DNA from: Hymenobacter tibetensis
GTDB lineage: Bacteria; Bacteroidota; Bacteroidia; Cytophagales; Hymenobacteraceae
NCBI RefSeq assembly: GCF_022827545.1
Contig: NZ_CP094671.1
Span: 1-64,000 of the forward strand
Direction of reading: 5' to 3'
DNA length: 64,000 bases
Part shown: positions 42,540 through 51,896 of the stretch, piece by piece
How positions within the stretch are numbered: the first letter of the stretch is position 1
Layout of the letters: the number at the start of each line of letters is the position of its first letter
Translations under genes and position numbers: made by a program
Notes under the pieces: generated by a model
Database searches by the model: none
Told to the model about the DNA's origin: nothing
What the model saw: only the letters and a program-made list of their open reading frames with translations

Positions 42540-43680
42540 AAGACTTGCCAACCGTAATCTGCCAACTACCCGGCGTGCGGATGCCCGGCGAAACTTCCCC
42601 CGAGGGAATAATCAGGTGTTGGCCCCAGCGCACCGTTGGCGTGGTAACTGGGGTTGCGAAAGGCAGTTTTCCTACTTCAACCCAGGACTTGGTATCGGTC
42701 CGAAACTCCCAGACTTCGCGCCGGAAGCCCGGATGGATGGACTGTAAATCATTGCGCTTCCGAACGAGGGCCGCTTTTTCGGGGCCGTCGGGTAACTGGC
42801 CTAGCTGCCGGTTTAGCGCCTCTATCTGTTGTAGTCGCACCCCATCGTCGCCCCCGAAAATCAGCAGCGAACTGGCCCCATCCGCAATGCTGCTGTGCGC
42901 GGCCAATGGAACCGGCAGGGCGGGCAGAGCGGCCCACGTATCCTGTTGCGGCTGGTACAGATAAGCGTCCTGAAACATCGTCGTGGTGCCCTTACTCGTT
43001 TCGCGCCCTCCCAGTACATAGAGGGCGCTGCCCTGCGCGACCAGGGTGGAAAAGGCCCGGGCCGGTCCCGGCAAATCAGCTCGTTTATGCCAGCCGGCCG
43101 CTGGGTTCTGGAGGTCAAGCACGAACAAGCTTTTCTCGGTTCCGTGGTTGGATTCGCCCCCGAACACGTACAGCACCTGGTCGAGAACTGCCGCCGCCTG
43201 ATTGGCTAGTGCCAGCGGCAACGACGGCAAGGCCCCCGTTTGCACCTGCTTGGCTGCCGCATCCCAGCGTAGCGTGAACACCTCGGCATGGCGCTGCGCG
43301 ACATCGTTGCCGCCGATGCAGATAAGCTGCTCGTTCCATACCACCGATGCGCCGTAGGCTAGTGGCTTGGCTAGCGCGCCGGCGGGAAGCCACTGAAACT
43401 GCCGGCCGTTTTCGAGCAAGGCATACACCGTAGTCTGCCAGACTTTCGTGCCGTTTTGCCACGGATAGCCGTTCGGGAAATTAGCGCCGCCGGCCAGCAG
43501 CAGCGCGCCGTTGCTCACGCCCGCAAATGCCCCCGCCACCCCCGGATTCGCTTGGGCCTGCTGCCCCGGCAGGTCCGGGAGGGGGTGGTAGCGAAAGCGA
43601 GCGGGCTTGTCCCAGGGCAGCTTAACCGCCCCCATGCCCAGCATTCCGCCTAGGCCTAGTAAAAAGGTCAGCCGGTCCAT
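42535..43680 (-). CDS. nanM: N-acetylneuraminate epimerase/mutarotase (NanM-like Kelch protein)
   Basis: The 381-residue protein has a signal-like N-terminus and a six-bladed Kelch propeller. Repeats can be seen as GGANFPNGYPW, CIGGNDVAQRHAEV, YVFGGESNHGTEKS, YVLGGRETSKGTT and IFGGDDGVR. This is the cyclically permuted mutarotase family to which NanM belongs. It speeds conversion of alpha-sialic acid, the form set free by sialidase, into the beta form. Its start overlaps the end of the lyase gene by 13 bp, so the two are coupled. Confidence 0.92.
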   Translation of the reverse strand: MDRLTFLLGLGGMLGMGAVKLPWDKPARFRYHPLPDLPGQQAQANPGVAGAFAGVSNGALLLAGGANFPNGYPWQNGTKVWQTTVYALLENGRQFQWLPAGALAKPLAYGASVVWNEQLICIGGNDVAQRHAEVFTLRWDAAAKQVQTGALPSLPLALANQAAAVLDQVLYVFGGESNHGTEKSLFVLDLQNPAAGWHKRADLPGPARAFSTLVAQGSALYVLGGRETSKGTTTMFQDAYLYQPQQDTWAALPALPVPLAAHSSIADGASSLLIFGGDDGVRLQQIEALNRQLGQLPDGPEKAALVRKRNDLQSIHPGFRREVWEFRTDTKSWVEVGKLPFATPVTTPTVRWGQHLIIPSGEVSPGIRTPGSWQITVGKSS

Positions 43681-44621
43681 TCTTCTTTACAAGTTGGGCT
43701 GGGCATGTGGGAAGCATGCTTGAAAAAGTTGATTTCTTGCAAATCCGTCAGAAATTCCTGGTAGCGGGCGTCGCTCATGTTGACGACTGGCAGCCGAAAC
43801 GCACCGCAGTCGAGCCCCAGCGCCCGCATGTAGGCTTTGCCCGTGGCGATACCGCCGTATTTAACCAGCAGCTTCACAATGGCAATGGACTGGTCTTGCA
43901 TGGCCTGCGCGCGCGGCAGGTCGCCGGCGTCGAAAGCAGCCATCAGCTCGTGGTACACCGGGGCCGCGTAGTTGAAGGTACTCCCCACCGCTCCCCGGGC
44001 ACCCATGGCCATGGCCGCCAGGAAAATCTCGTCCCAGCCCCAGAGGATGTCGTATTTGCCGTCGCTGAACAGCAGGCAGCGCCGAAAATCCATCAGGTCG
44101 TTGTGGGTGTATTTAATGCCCCGAAAGTTGGGTAGCCGCCCGTCGATGCAGCCCAGAAAATCTATCATCGACAAGTTAACCCCCGTCAGCGCGGGAATAT
44201 GGTAGAAATACAGCCCGAGGGTGGGCACGGCCTCCCCAATCCCGATGCAGAATTGTGCCAGCTGCTCTACCCCCGCGGGCTTGAAATAATACGGCGCCAA
44301 AACCGCTACCGCGTTAAATCCCTGCCGTTCGGCTTCCTGGGCCACCAAAATACTTTCCGTTAGGGAAGTGCTGCCCACGAGCATGATGCGCTGCAGACCA
44401 GGCTCCTGAACTTGCCCCCAGGCTTGCACCAGCGCCATTTTTTCGGGTAACGACAAGGAGACGCCTTCCCCGGTAGAGCCGCCTATAAAGGCGCCTTTGA
44501 TGCCGTTCTGGGCTAACAGTCGGCCGTATTCGGGGACCAGGCTCAGGTTTAGATCGCCGTTGGGGTGCATGGGCGTGAACGGCGCGGCCACCAGCCCTTC
44601 TATTTTTAAAATCTGGGTCAT
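43668..44621 (-). CDS. nanA: N-acetylneuraminate lyase (NanA/NanL, DHDPS family)
   Basis: The 317-residue aldolase-type barrel splits N-acetylneuraminate into ManNAc and pyruvate. It has the substrate loop GSTGEGVSLSLPEK, the catalytic Tyr in YFYHIPALTG and the Schiff-base Lys in GIKYTHNDL. The YYHIPxxTG signature favours sialic acid lyase over dihydrodipicolinate synthase. It is cytoplasmic. It lies downstream of the SusD gene and is coupled with the mutarotase. In Bacteroides the equivalent gene (nanL) sits with an AGE-type epimerase, which is also found here, across the divergent promoter. Confidence 0.95.
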   Translation of the reverse strand: MTQILKIEGLVAAPFTPMHPNGDLNLSLVPEYGRLLAQNGIKGAFIGGSTGEGVSLSLPEKMALVQAWGQVQEPGLQRIMLVGSTSLTESILVAQEAERQGFNAVAVLAPYYFKPAGVEQLAQFCIGIGEAVPTLGLYFYHIPALTGVNLSMIDFLGCIDGRLPNFRGIKYTHNDLMDFRRCLLFSDGKYDILWGWDEIFLAAMAMGARGAVGSTFNYAAPVYHELMAAFDAGDLPRAQAMQDQSIAIVKLLVKYGGIATGKAYMRALGLDCGAFRLPVVNMSDARYQEFLTDLQEINFFKHASHMPSPTCKEEWTG

Positions 44622-44638
44622 GTTATTGCGTTAGCAGA

Positions 44639-44657
44639 AGGGTTTCGAGGAAACCCT
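44639..44657 (-). repeat. Small hairpin between the SusD and lyase genes
   Basis: AGGGTTTC and GAAACCCT form a perfect 8-bp stem with a 3-nt loop, 18 bp upstream of the lyase start. A second near-palindrome (CCACGCCCCGCGGGGTGG) lies at about 44743-44760. They may lower or uncouple transcription between the uptake genes and the catabolic genes. Confidence 0.55.
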
Positions 44658-44798
44658 GTTAATAAATCTATTGCCTGGTTTTCGGGCGGAAAGCAATGAA
44701 AAAGCCCTTGGCGCCGAGGCCACAAACTATCCTCAGCGTCATCACCACGCCCCGCGGGGTGGCCGTAGCTGCACGACTTGCTTGAGTTAGCTGCTTGC

Positions 44799-46322
44799 TT
44801 AGTAACCGGGCGTCTGTGTCAGTTGCGGGTCGTTGTTAAGCAGTGACACCGATATTGGCAGCAGCAACCGGAAGGATTGACCGGCGGAAAGATAGCGCGG
44901 GTCAACGGCGGCGAAAACGTAGGCATCGCCGGCCCGGCGCAAAGCCCACCACCGCTTGCCTTCCCCAATGAATTCGCGCAGATATTCTTCCAAAATGGCG
45001 TTGAGGTTGGCCTCTCGGTTGCCATTAACGTAGCGCGGGAAGGAAGGACCATACGCTCGCTGGCGGACAGCATTAATATCAACTGACGGGTCGAGGCCCA
45101 GCTTGGTGTTCACTTCGGCCAGCAGCAGCAGCACATCGGCGTAGCGATACACCGGGAAGTCGTTGTCGTAGAGTTGAATTCCCGCATCAACGCGGCCGAT
45201 AAACTTGGTGAGCAGCGTCCCGGCCGCGGGGAAGCCCGGCGTGTTGCGGTACATCACCCGGAACGAGGTTCTGCTGCGCGTATCGGGCGGGCCACTGGTC
45301 AGTTGCCGGATTATTCTTTCCGACAAACCCGTCCGGCTAGCCCCGGCAACCAGCGGATAAACGGAATTGACGGTCGCGGCTGGTCCCGGCACGGGGTCCA
45401 GTACTAGGGTGCCAGCCTGGGTGGTATTGACCAGGAAGTTGGTGTAGGCGGTTTGCGTTGCTTCGTTTCGCTCGTAGCTAAGCGCGAAAATGATTTCGCG
45501 GTTGCCTGCTTCCTTGAGGGGGTCGAAAACGTCGGCGTAGACGGGTTGCAAACCCAGCGTAGGAGTAGCTTTTACTTCTTCCAATGCAACTTTGGCCGCC
45601 GTAAAATCGCCGCTCCCGCCCCCCATATGGGTGCCCGACCAGATATACACGTCTCCCTTGAGGGTGAGCGTGGCCGCCCGGTTCCAGTACACCCGCTTGG
45701 CCGTGAAGGCGTTGCTGCTCCCGAATAGCGTTAATGACTGCTCAATATCAGCTTTGATGAGTTGCATTACCTCCTCGGGCGTGGCGCGGGGAGCGTACAA
45801 ATCGGCCAGGTTACCGATGGTTGTCAGGGGCTCGGTACGCAGCGGTACCCCGCCCCAGGTGCGGAGCATGGTATAGTAGATGTACGCCCGCAACCCATGC
45901 ATTTCGGCCAGGGCACTCTGGCGCCGAGCAATGTCCAGGGGGGCATTCGGAAACAGCTGGATAACCGTGTTGACGCGGTATAGCAGACTGTAAAAATCAC
46001 TCCAGTTATTGGCGGGTACGTTGGTGGCACTGATGTTATGCGACCAGTACTGTTTGGCTGCGCCGTCCTCTGATTCGGTGAACAGCCCATCGGCCCACAA
46101 GTCCGAGCGCATCTCGCCTAGGTTGACCAGGGAGCTTTGGTAGGTGCGCAGCGAGGAATACACCCCGGTGTAGAGCGTGAGGGCCGCGTTGGCATCAGTC
46201 AAAACCACCCGCTGGTTGAGCGAAATTTGCGGGACCACTTCGCCGAGCTTGTCTTGGCACGAAATCAGGCTGGAAAGGAAAAGCAGCCCCCCCACCAAAG
46301 GCATCGATTTAATGAAATTCAT
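44799..46322 (-). CDS. SusD/RagB-family surface glycan-binding lipoprotein
   Basis: The product has 507 residues from the ATG at 46322. The signal ends in LFLSSLISCQDK, with the lipidated Cys at 22. It has the TPR-rich SusD pattern (LAEMHGLRAYIYYTMLRTWG, EVMQLIKADIEQSL, YRYADVLLLLAEV, near the end EFIGEGKRWWALRR). It binds glycans at the cell surface and forms the lid of the SusC channel encoded 13 bp upstream. The sialic-acid gene context suggests that the ligand is a sialylated glycan or free sialic acid; it resembles NanU of Tannerella and Bacteroides in role. Confidence 0.93.
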   Translation of the reverse strand: MNFIKSMPLVGGLLFLSSLISCQDKLGEVVPQISLNQRVVLTDANAALTLYTGVYSSLRTYQSSLVNLGEMRSDLWADGLFTESEDGAAKQYWSHNISATNVPANNWSDFYSLLYRVNTVIQLFPNAPLDIARRQSALAEMHGLRAYIYYTMLRTWGGVPLRTEPLTTIGNLADLYAPRATPEEVMQLIKADIEQSLTLFGSSNAFTAKRVYWNRAATLTLKGDVYIWSGTHMGGGSGDFTAAKVALEEVKATPTLGLQPVYADVFDPLKEAGNREIIFALSYERNEATQTAYTNFLVNTTQAGTLVLDPVPGPAATVNSVYPLVAGASRTGLSERIIRQLTSGPPDTRSRTSFRVMYRNTPGFPAAGTLLTKFIGRVDAGIQLYDNDFPVYRYADVLLLLAEVNTKLGLDPSVDINAVRQRAYGPSFPRYVNGNREANLNAILEEYLREFIGEGKRWWALRRAGDAYVFAAVDPRYLSAGQSFRLLLPISVSLLNNDPQLTQTPGY

Positions 46323-46335
46323 AGGGTTGTCGCGG

Positions 46336-49300
46336 TTATAAGCTGATGGTAGCGCCGAGCGTAACGGTACGGGGGAGCGGGAAACGCCCCACATCGTTGC
46401 CTCCGATTTCCGGGAAGCTGCCGTTGTAGTCCGTGAAGTAGAGTAGGTTCGAGCCGGCGAGGTACACCCGCAACCCGCGGACGTAATTGCCCGGCAGGCG
46501 AGCAAGCAGCTGACTTGGTGCCTCGTAGCTGAGCGTCAGCTCCCGCAGAGCCACGTAATCCCCCTTTTGCCAGAAATTAGCCGCCGCAGTGGCGGCTCCC
46601 CCCGCATCAGTGAAATAGTTGCGGCCGTAGTTACCCCAGTAGTAGCGGGGCAGCGTCGCGGTTGGATTGTCGGGAGTCCAGGTTTGGGTGACGTCCGTGG
46701 GCCCGTTCTGGGAGCCCTGCACCTGCGCTAGGCCCCGCAGATACTGCTGGTTGGCAATAACGAACCCTAGCGAATAATCGAACTGCGCAAACAAGGACAA
46801 CCCTTTCCAGCCCAGCGTGGTTGAAACGCCGCCGTATACGGTGGGCGTCGTGCGGCCAACGTACACGAAGTCCCGGTAGTCGAGGGTATCGTTGCGGTCC
46901 ACGTCGCGCCAGCGGGCATCACCGAGCAGCTTGATGCGCTTGTTGGTGTAGGGCAGGTAGGAGTTGTAGAAAGTGGCCCGCTCATCAAGCTCCGCTTGGT
47001 TGGTATACAAACCGTCATAAATAGGCGCGTACACTTCATCCAGCCCCACCCGGTTGCCTTCCTGCAGGCCCCCTACGTACACGAGTTGGTTTTGGGAGGG
47101 GTCGAAAATCTGGATGGCTCCTTGCCGGTTCTGGGCCAGCCCGTTGGGGGGTAGCTTCACGGCGAAGTTTTTTACGTGGGATATGTTGGTATTCACCGAC
47201 CAGGAAAAGCCCCCCGCAGTGGCGGGCCGGATGATGTCGGCCCGCAATTCCAACTCCATGCCTCGGTTCCGTAATTGCCCGGTGTTCGTTATGTAGGAAG
47301 TGAAGCCCGTGGAAACCGGAACCGTGAGCGAGCCAAGTTTATCGTACACATTCTTGATGTAGTAATCCGCGATCAGGACGATCCGGTTTTTAAACAGGCC
47401 CATGTCCAGGCCGAAGTTGGTGGTGCTGGAGCGCTCCCACCGCAGATCGGTGTTGGTGATGCCGTTGGCCGCGAAGCCCGGCTGCCCGTTGTAAGTGCCC
47501 ACGCTGCTATACTGCGGAATGGTGGCATAGTCACCGATGAGGGGTTGACCCGCAGTGTTCAGCGGGTTGATGCTCCCGACTTGGCCGTAACTGACGCGGG
47601 GCTTGAGCGTCGACACAAACCGGGTTACCGACGATTTAGCGAAGAAATCAGCATAGTGTACGTTCCAGCCCGCCGACACCCCGGGGAAGAATCCGTACCG
47701 CTTGTCGGTCAGCTTCGAGGTACCGTCGTAGCGCAGATTTAAGGTCAGCAGGTATTGATTGTCGTAGTTGTAGTCCACCCGCCCAATACCCGAGGCTAGG
47801 CGCTGCCAACTTGAAAAAGAAGAGGTGGGTACTCCCACGGCTGCCGTGGAGGCGGACAGGTACGGAATGAAGTCGGTGGCCGCTAAGTTGGCCGTGGCTC
47901 CGTAGTCGTAGACGCGGTTTTCATTTAGCTCCCCGCCCGCCAGAATGGTGAGCGAATGTTTGCCCAGGGTCTTGTCGTACTGCAGGAACCCATTATAGAG
48001 GTAGTTGCTGATTTGCTGATTGGCAAACGAAGCGTTGCGGGTGGCAACCAGGGCCCCGCCCGTACCATTGAGGTAGGCTTTGTTGAAGGTTTCCCTCGTG
48101 GCGTAGCTATAAAAGCCGGTGGCCTGTCCAAGAGCCTTTAAGCCGGGCGCAATGAGGTAGCTCAAATTCAGCGCGCCCGAATACCGCTGCTCGCTACGCT
48201 GATTGGAGAATTTATCGCGCAGGTAATTGGGATTACCCAAGTTATTGCCGTCCACGCCCGGCAACTGGGCGCCGGTGTTGTCGTCGGTAAACCGAACGGT
48301 GGGCGCCAGGCCCGTGAAGCGCTGCACGATGCCACCGGTTAAGCTCCCCTCGGCATCGGCCGATAGATAGGGCTGTTTTGTTTGGGCATTATAGCCAGCT
48401 AGGTTAAGTCCAATAACCAATTTCTTGCCTACGTTCAGCCCGCCGTTGAAATTCAGGTTGTAGCGCTTCAGCGACGCCCCAATCAGGATGCCTTGGTCTC
48501 GGACGTAACCCAGGCCGAGCGCGAAGTTGCCCTGCTCGTTGCCGCCGGAGAAATTCGCGTAATGTTCGTTGAGCGCCCCGCGCTGCAAAATCAAATCTTC
48601 TAGTTCGCGCTGCGAAACGGAGCGATACAGGATGCTGTCGTTCTGGCCGGGATTGATGGGGTTGGGGTCAACCAGCAAACTGAACCTGGAGTCCTGTAGT
48701 AATTGCCGATTGGCATTGGAAATCAACTGCGTGGAATACTTGCCATCGGGGGCGGTCCAACCCGAGTTCACCCCCCAGCCCCAAGCGCCCGTAAGTTGGT
48801 TGCGGGCGCTGGCCACCTCGGCCGCATTGTTGTCGGCCTGGGCCGCCGCGTAACGGCTAGCCAAGCCTTGGCGGTTCCAGCGAATGTAGTCGGCCGCGCT
48901 CATGTAAGGCAGCGGATTGCGGCGCACATAGTTGTAAGCCGTTTTGTAGCTGTAGGTAACGGAGGTTTGACCGGCTTTGCCTTTCTTGGTGGTTACCAGC
49001 ACCACGCCGTTGGCAGCCCGGGCCCCGTAGATAGCGGCCGACGCGGCATCTTTCAGCACGTCGATTTTCTCGACGTCTTCCGTATTAATGCCAAACAGGG
49101 AAGGCACCACCACCCCGTCCACCACGTACAGCGGCGCGCCGGTGCCATTGAAGTCGGTGCCGCCGCGCAGCACGATGCTGGGGCTGGAACCAGGCTGCCC
49201 CGTGGTTTGCTGCACCCGCAAGCCCGGCGATGTGCCTTGGAGCGCGGTACCCACATTGGTACGGGGCACGGATTTCAACACGGTGTTGTCGACGCTGGTA

Positions 49301-49677
49301 ACGGAGCCCGTCAGCGAGCTCCGACTTTGCTGGCCGTAGCCGACCACCACTACCTCCCCCAGCTTCTGCTGGCTGTCAGCTAGCTGGATTGCCAAGGTAG
49401 TTTGATTGGTTATGGTGATTTCCTGCTTGGTCATCCCAAGAAACGATACCTCCAGTACTTCACCCGGACTCACGGCCAGCTTGAACTCGCCTTGCGGGCC
49501 CGTAACAGTTCCGCGCGTGGTTCCCCGAACCACAACGCTCACCCCCGGCAGCGCTTCATTGGTGCGGGCGTCGCGCACAGTGCCGGTTAAGGCACTTTGT
49601 GCCCAACTACTACTAACTGTCAGCCAGTAGATAATAAGTATGACATATAAACGAGCTTCTCGTGTACAAGTAGGCAT
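46336..49677 (-). CDS. SusC/RagA-family TonB-dependent transporter, first gene of the sialic-acid operon
   Basis: The 1113-residue outer-membrane protein starts with a signal peptide and a carboxypeptidase-like beta domain (LTGTVRDARTNEALPGVSVV), followed by a TonB-dependent plug (VVVGYGQQSRSSLTGSVTSV, VLKDAASAAIYGARAANGVV) and a 22-strand barrel that ends ...TVTLGATISL. There is no extra STN domain, so it does not signal to an anti-sigma factor. Together with SusD it imports a glycan using energy from TonB. It is divergently arranged with the FadR-type regulator. By context it resembles the sialic-acid transporter NanO. Confidence 0.95.
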   Translation of the reverse strand: MPTCTREARLYVILIIYWLTVSSSWAQSALTGTVRDARTNEALPGVSVVVRGTTRGTVTGPQGEFKLAVSPGEVLEVSFLGMTKQEITITNQTTLAIQLADSQQKLGEVVVVGYGQQSRSSLTGSVTSVDNTVLKSVPRTNVGTALQGTSPGLRVQQTTGQPGSSPSIVLRGGTDFNGTGAPLYVVDGVVVPSLFGINTEDVEKIDVLKDAASAAIYGARAANGVVLVTTKKGKAGQTSVTYSYKTAYNYVRRNPLPYMSAADYIRWNRQGLASRYAAAQADNNAAEVASARNQLTGAWGWGVNSGWTAPDGKYSTQLISNANRQLLQDSRFSLLVDPNPINPGQNDSILYRSVSQRELEDLILQRGALNEHYANFSGGNEQGNFALGLGYVRDQGILIGASLKRYNLNFNGGLNVGKKLVIGLNLAGYNAQTKQPYLSADAEGSLTGGIVQRFTGLAPTVRFTDDNTGAQLPGVDGNNLGNPNYLRDKFSNQRSEQRYSGALNLSYLIAPGLKALGQATGFYSYATRETFNKAYLNGTGGALVATRNASFANQQISNYLYNGFLQYDKTLGKHSLTILAGGELNENRVYDYGATANLAATDFIPYLSASTAAVGVPTSSFSSWQRLASGIGRVDYNYDNQYLLTLNLRYDGTSKLTDKRYGFFPGVSAGWNVHYADFFAKSSVTRFVSTLKPRVSYGQVGSINPLNTAGQPLIGDYATIPQYSSVGTYNGQPGFAANGITNTDLRWERSSTTNFGLDMGLFKNRIVLIADYYIKNVYDKLGSLTVPVSTGFTSYITNTGQLRNRGMELELRADIIRPATAGGFSWSVNTNISHVKNFAVKLPPNGLAQNRQGAIQIFDPSQNQLVYVGGLQEGNRVGLDEVYAPIYDGLYTNQAELDERATFYNSYLPYTNKRIKLLGDARWRDVDRNDTLDYRDFVYVGRTTPTVYGGVSTTLGWKGLSLFAQFDYSLGFVIANQQYLRGLAQVQGSQNGPTDVTQTWTPDNPTATLPRYYWGNYGRNYFTDAGGAATAAANFWQKGDYVALRELTLSYEAPSQLLARLPGNYVRGLRVYLAGSNLLYFTDYNGSFPEIGGNDVGRFPLPRTVTLGATISL

Positions 49678-49721
49678 AAGTTTGGTGGGTTTGGGGGAGG
49701 CATAGGGGTATTTTCTTGAGC

Positions 49722-49751
49722 TAAAGCTATCGGGTTTATCTTAACAGTCAA
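49722..49751 (-). promoter_or_regulatory. Possible Bacteroidota promoter of the SusC-led operon
   Basis: On the minus strand TTG (complement of 49749-49751) is followed after 19 nt by TAGCTTTA (complement of 49722-49729). It is close to the Bacteroidota consensus TTG-N19-TAnnTTTG, with one mismatch in the -7 box. It lies about 45 bp before the SusC start codon. Match quality is moderate. Confidence 0.45.
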
Positions 49752-49846
49752 ATAAATATCACTTAAAGATTTTTTTTGCTGTTGTTTGTATCGATTATTG
49801 TCAGACTTAATAAGTAAGAAGGCCCCTCATCTATTCAACTTATTGT

Positions 49847-50551
49847 ATGGACTACGCCGGAATTCAGAACGATCAGAACCTGAACGAGCAGTTGACCCTG
49901 GTTGATAAAGTGGAAAATGACTTGCTCCATTTCTTCCATAGCCAGCAGTACAAAGCCGGCGATGTTATTCTGACGGAGGTGGAGCTAGCTACTCAATTGA
50001 GCGTGAGCCGGACTGTTATCCGCGAAGCCATGCTGCGGTTGCGCATGCGCGGGCTGATTGAATCGCGCAAAAAGCGGGGTACCGTCATCACCAATCCGGA
50101 CCTGCTCTCGATCCTCGAAAAGACGATGCATCCCGGGATTTTAGACAACGAAACGTTGCGCGATATTTTCGAGCTGCGGCTGGTGCTGGAAATCGGTATG
50201 GCCGATCTGCTGTTTGAGCGCGTTACCCCGGCCGACGTTGAGGAACTGTACGCCATTGTGGCCGATGAGCCGCTCAACACCGAAAACATGTTTTTCGACG
50301 CCGAGCGCGAGGTGCGTTTTCACGGCAAGCTCTATGACATTGCCGGCAACCAGACCCTGCGCCGGTTTCAGCGGATGCTGCTGCCCTCCTTCGACTTTGT
50401 GCACAAGAGCGGCCTTTTAAAGAAGCCCGTGCAGCACAAAAAATTCGTGTCGCATCGCGGCCTGATCGATGTCATTCAGTTTGGAACTCCCGAAACGTTC
50501 CGCAGCGCCATGCGCAACCATTTCGAACCCCATTTTCAACGGCTTTTCTAG
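49847..50551 (+). CDS. FadR-subfamily GntR regulator (NanR-like by context)
   Basis: The 234-residue protein has an N-terminal winged helix (ILTEVELATQLSVSRTVIRE, then LRMRGLIESRKKRGTVI) and an all-helical FCD ligand domain (LRDIFELRLVLEIGMADLLF and later metal-binding His positions such as RFHGKLYD and HRGLIDVI). Members of this family include NanR, which reads sialic acid. It lies between divergent units, SusC leftward and sialidase 11 bp downstream of itself, so it probably controls both. The ligand is inferred from context. Confidence 0.9.
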   Translation: MDYAGIQNDQNLNEQLTLVDKVENDLLHFFHSQQYKAGDVILTEVELATQLSVSRTVIREAMLRLRMRGLIESRKKRGTVITNPDLLSILEKTMHPGILDNETLRDIFELRLVLEIGMADLLFERVTPADVEELYAIVADEPLNTENMFFDAEREVRFHGKLYDIAGNQTLRRFQRMLLPSFDFVHKSGLLKKPVQHKKFVSHRGLIDVIQFGTPETFRSAMRNHFEPHFQRLF

Positions 50552-50562
50552 CTGGTCGACCC

Positions 50563-51783
50563 ATGACCTTTTACGCTTTCCGTTCACTTTACCCTTTTCT
50601 GCTTGGGGCTGGGCTGCTGGCTTGCCGCACGACGGTACCCAGGGCCACGCAGCCCGTTACGACCAGTCCGGCACCGCCAGCCGCTCCCGAGGAAACCGTG
50701 GTTTTTCAGAATGGGGAAGGTGGCTACCTCTGCTACCGCATTCCCGCCATCGTGAAAGCCCCCACTGGCGAGTTGCTGGCGTTTGCTGAAGGCCGGGTAA
50801 CGGACTGCGGGGATTTTGGTGATGTAGACCTTGTGCTGCGCGCCAGTTCCGATAATGGCAAAACGTGGGGACCTGTGCGCCGGGCCGCCGATTACAACGC
50901 GGCGCAGGTAGGTAACCCCGCGCCCGTTTATGACCTGACCGACCCGCGTTTTCCCAATGGCCGGTTGTTTTTGCTGTACAACACGGGTACCGTTTCCGAA
51001 GGGGAGGTACGGGCCGGTAAAGCTATTCGGGAGGTGTGGTACATCACCAGCACCGACCATGGCAACACCTGGTCGGCGCCGGTCAATATCACAACTCAAG
51101 TGAATCGGCCCAACAAGCCTGCTGTCAATCCGCAGTACGGTTTTGCAGAAGACTGGCGGTCATATGCCAACACGCCGGGCCACGCGCTGCAGCTATCCCT
51201 AGGGGCACACAAGGGCCGGCTTTTCGTGGCCGCCAATCACTCGGCCGGGCCACCCCAGCCGCAGGCTCGTGATTATCGGGCGCACGGCTTCTATTCTGAT
51301 GACCACGGCCGCACCTGGCACCTCTCGCCCACCATTCCGTACCCGGGCGGCAACGAAAGCACCGCGGCCGAAACCAGCAGCGGCGGCGTTTTAATGAACA
51401 TCCGCAACCAGTCGGGCGACGCGAAAAATCGCTTGCTGACGTCCTCGCCCGACGTGGCGCAGTTCTGGGAGCCGGTGCGGGTAGCGCAGGACTTGCCCGA
51501 CCCTGTTTGCCAGGGGAGCATGGTCAACTACCAGGCCGCTACCGGGCAGCGCTACCTATTGTTCAGCAACGCTAACAGCCAGGCGAAGCGCGAAAAGCTG
51601 ACCGTCCGGGTTAGCCAAGACGATGGCCAAAGCTGGCCGATCAGCAAGGAAATCTACGCGGGCTCGGCGGCTTACTCCGACTTGGTGATTCAACAAAACC
51701 AGCAGATTGGGGTGCTCTACGAAAAAGACAACTACAACAAGATTGTGTACACCCAATTCAGTTACAACTGGCTGGCCCATTAG
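50563..51783 (+). CDS. nanH: Exo-alpha-sialidase (GH33) lipoprotein
   Basis: The product has 406 residues. A lipobox (GLLACRTT, Cys21) suggests a surface or periplasmic anchor. The GH33 marks are all present: YRIP with the first Arg of the triad (58-61), and four Asp-boxes, SSDNGKTW, STDHGNTW, SDDHGRTW and SQDDGQSW, along a six-bladed propeller. It releases terminal sialic acid from glycans. It sits 11 bp after the GntR regulator and about 110 bp before the epimerase gene. No carbohydrate-binding module is present. Confidence 0.96.
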   Translation: MTFYAFRSLYPFLLGAGLLACRTTVPRATQPVTTSPAPPAAPEETVVFQNGEGGYLCYRIPAIVKAPTGELLAFAEGRVTDCGDFGDVDLVLRASSDNGKTWGPVRRAADYNAAQVGNPAPVYDLTDPRFPNGRLFLLYNTGTVSEGEVRAGKAIREVWYITSTDHGNTWSAPVNITTQVNRPNKPAVNPQYGFAEDWRSYANTPGHALQLSLGAHKGRLFVAANHSAGPPQPQARDYRAHGFYSDDHGRTWHLSPTIPYPGGNESTAAETSSGGVLMNIRNQSGDAKNRLLTSSPDVAQFWEPVRVAQDLPDPVCQGSMVNYQAATGQRYLLFSNANSQAKREKLTVRVSQDDGQSWPISKEIYAGSAAYSDLVIQQNQQIGVLYEKDNYNKIVYTQFSYNWLAH

Positions 51784-51896
51784 AACGGCAGGGCTGCTGA
51801 AGCGAGGTTATCGGCCTTTACCCGTAGCGGCGCAACCGCTCGCCTGCGATGCCACCACTCATCCAGTGAACGTGCGGCCGCCAAAAAATGCATGAA

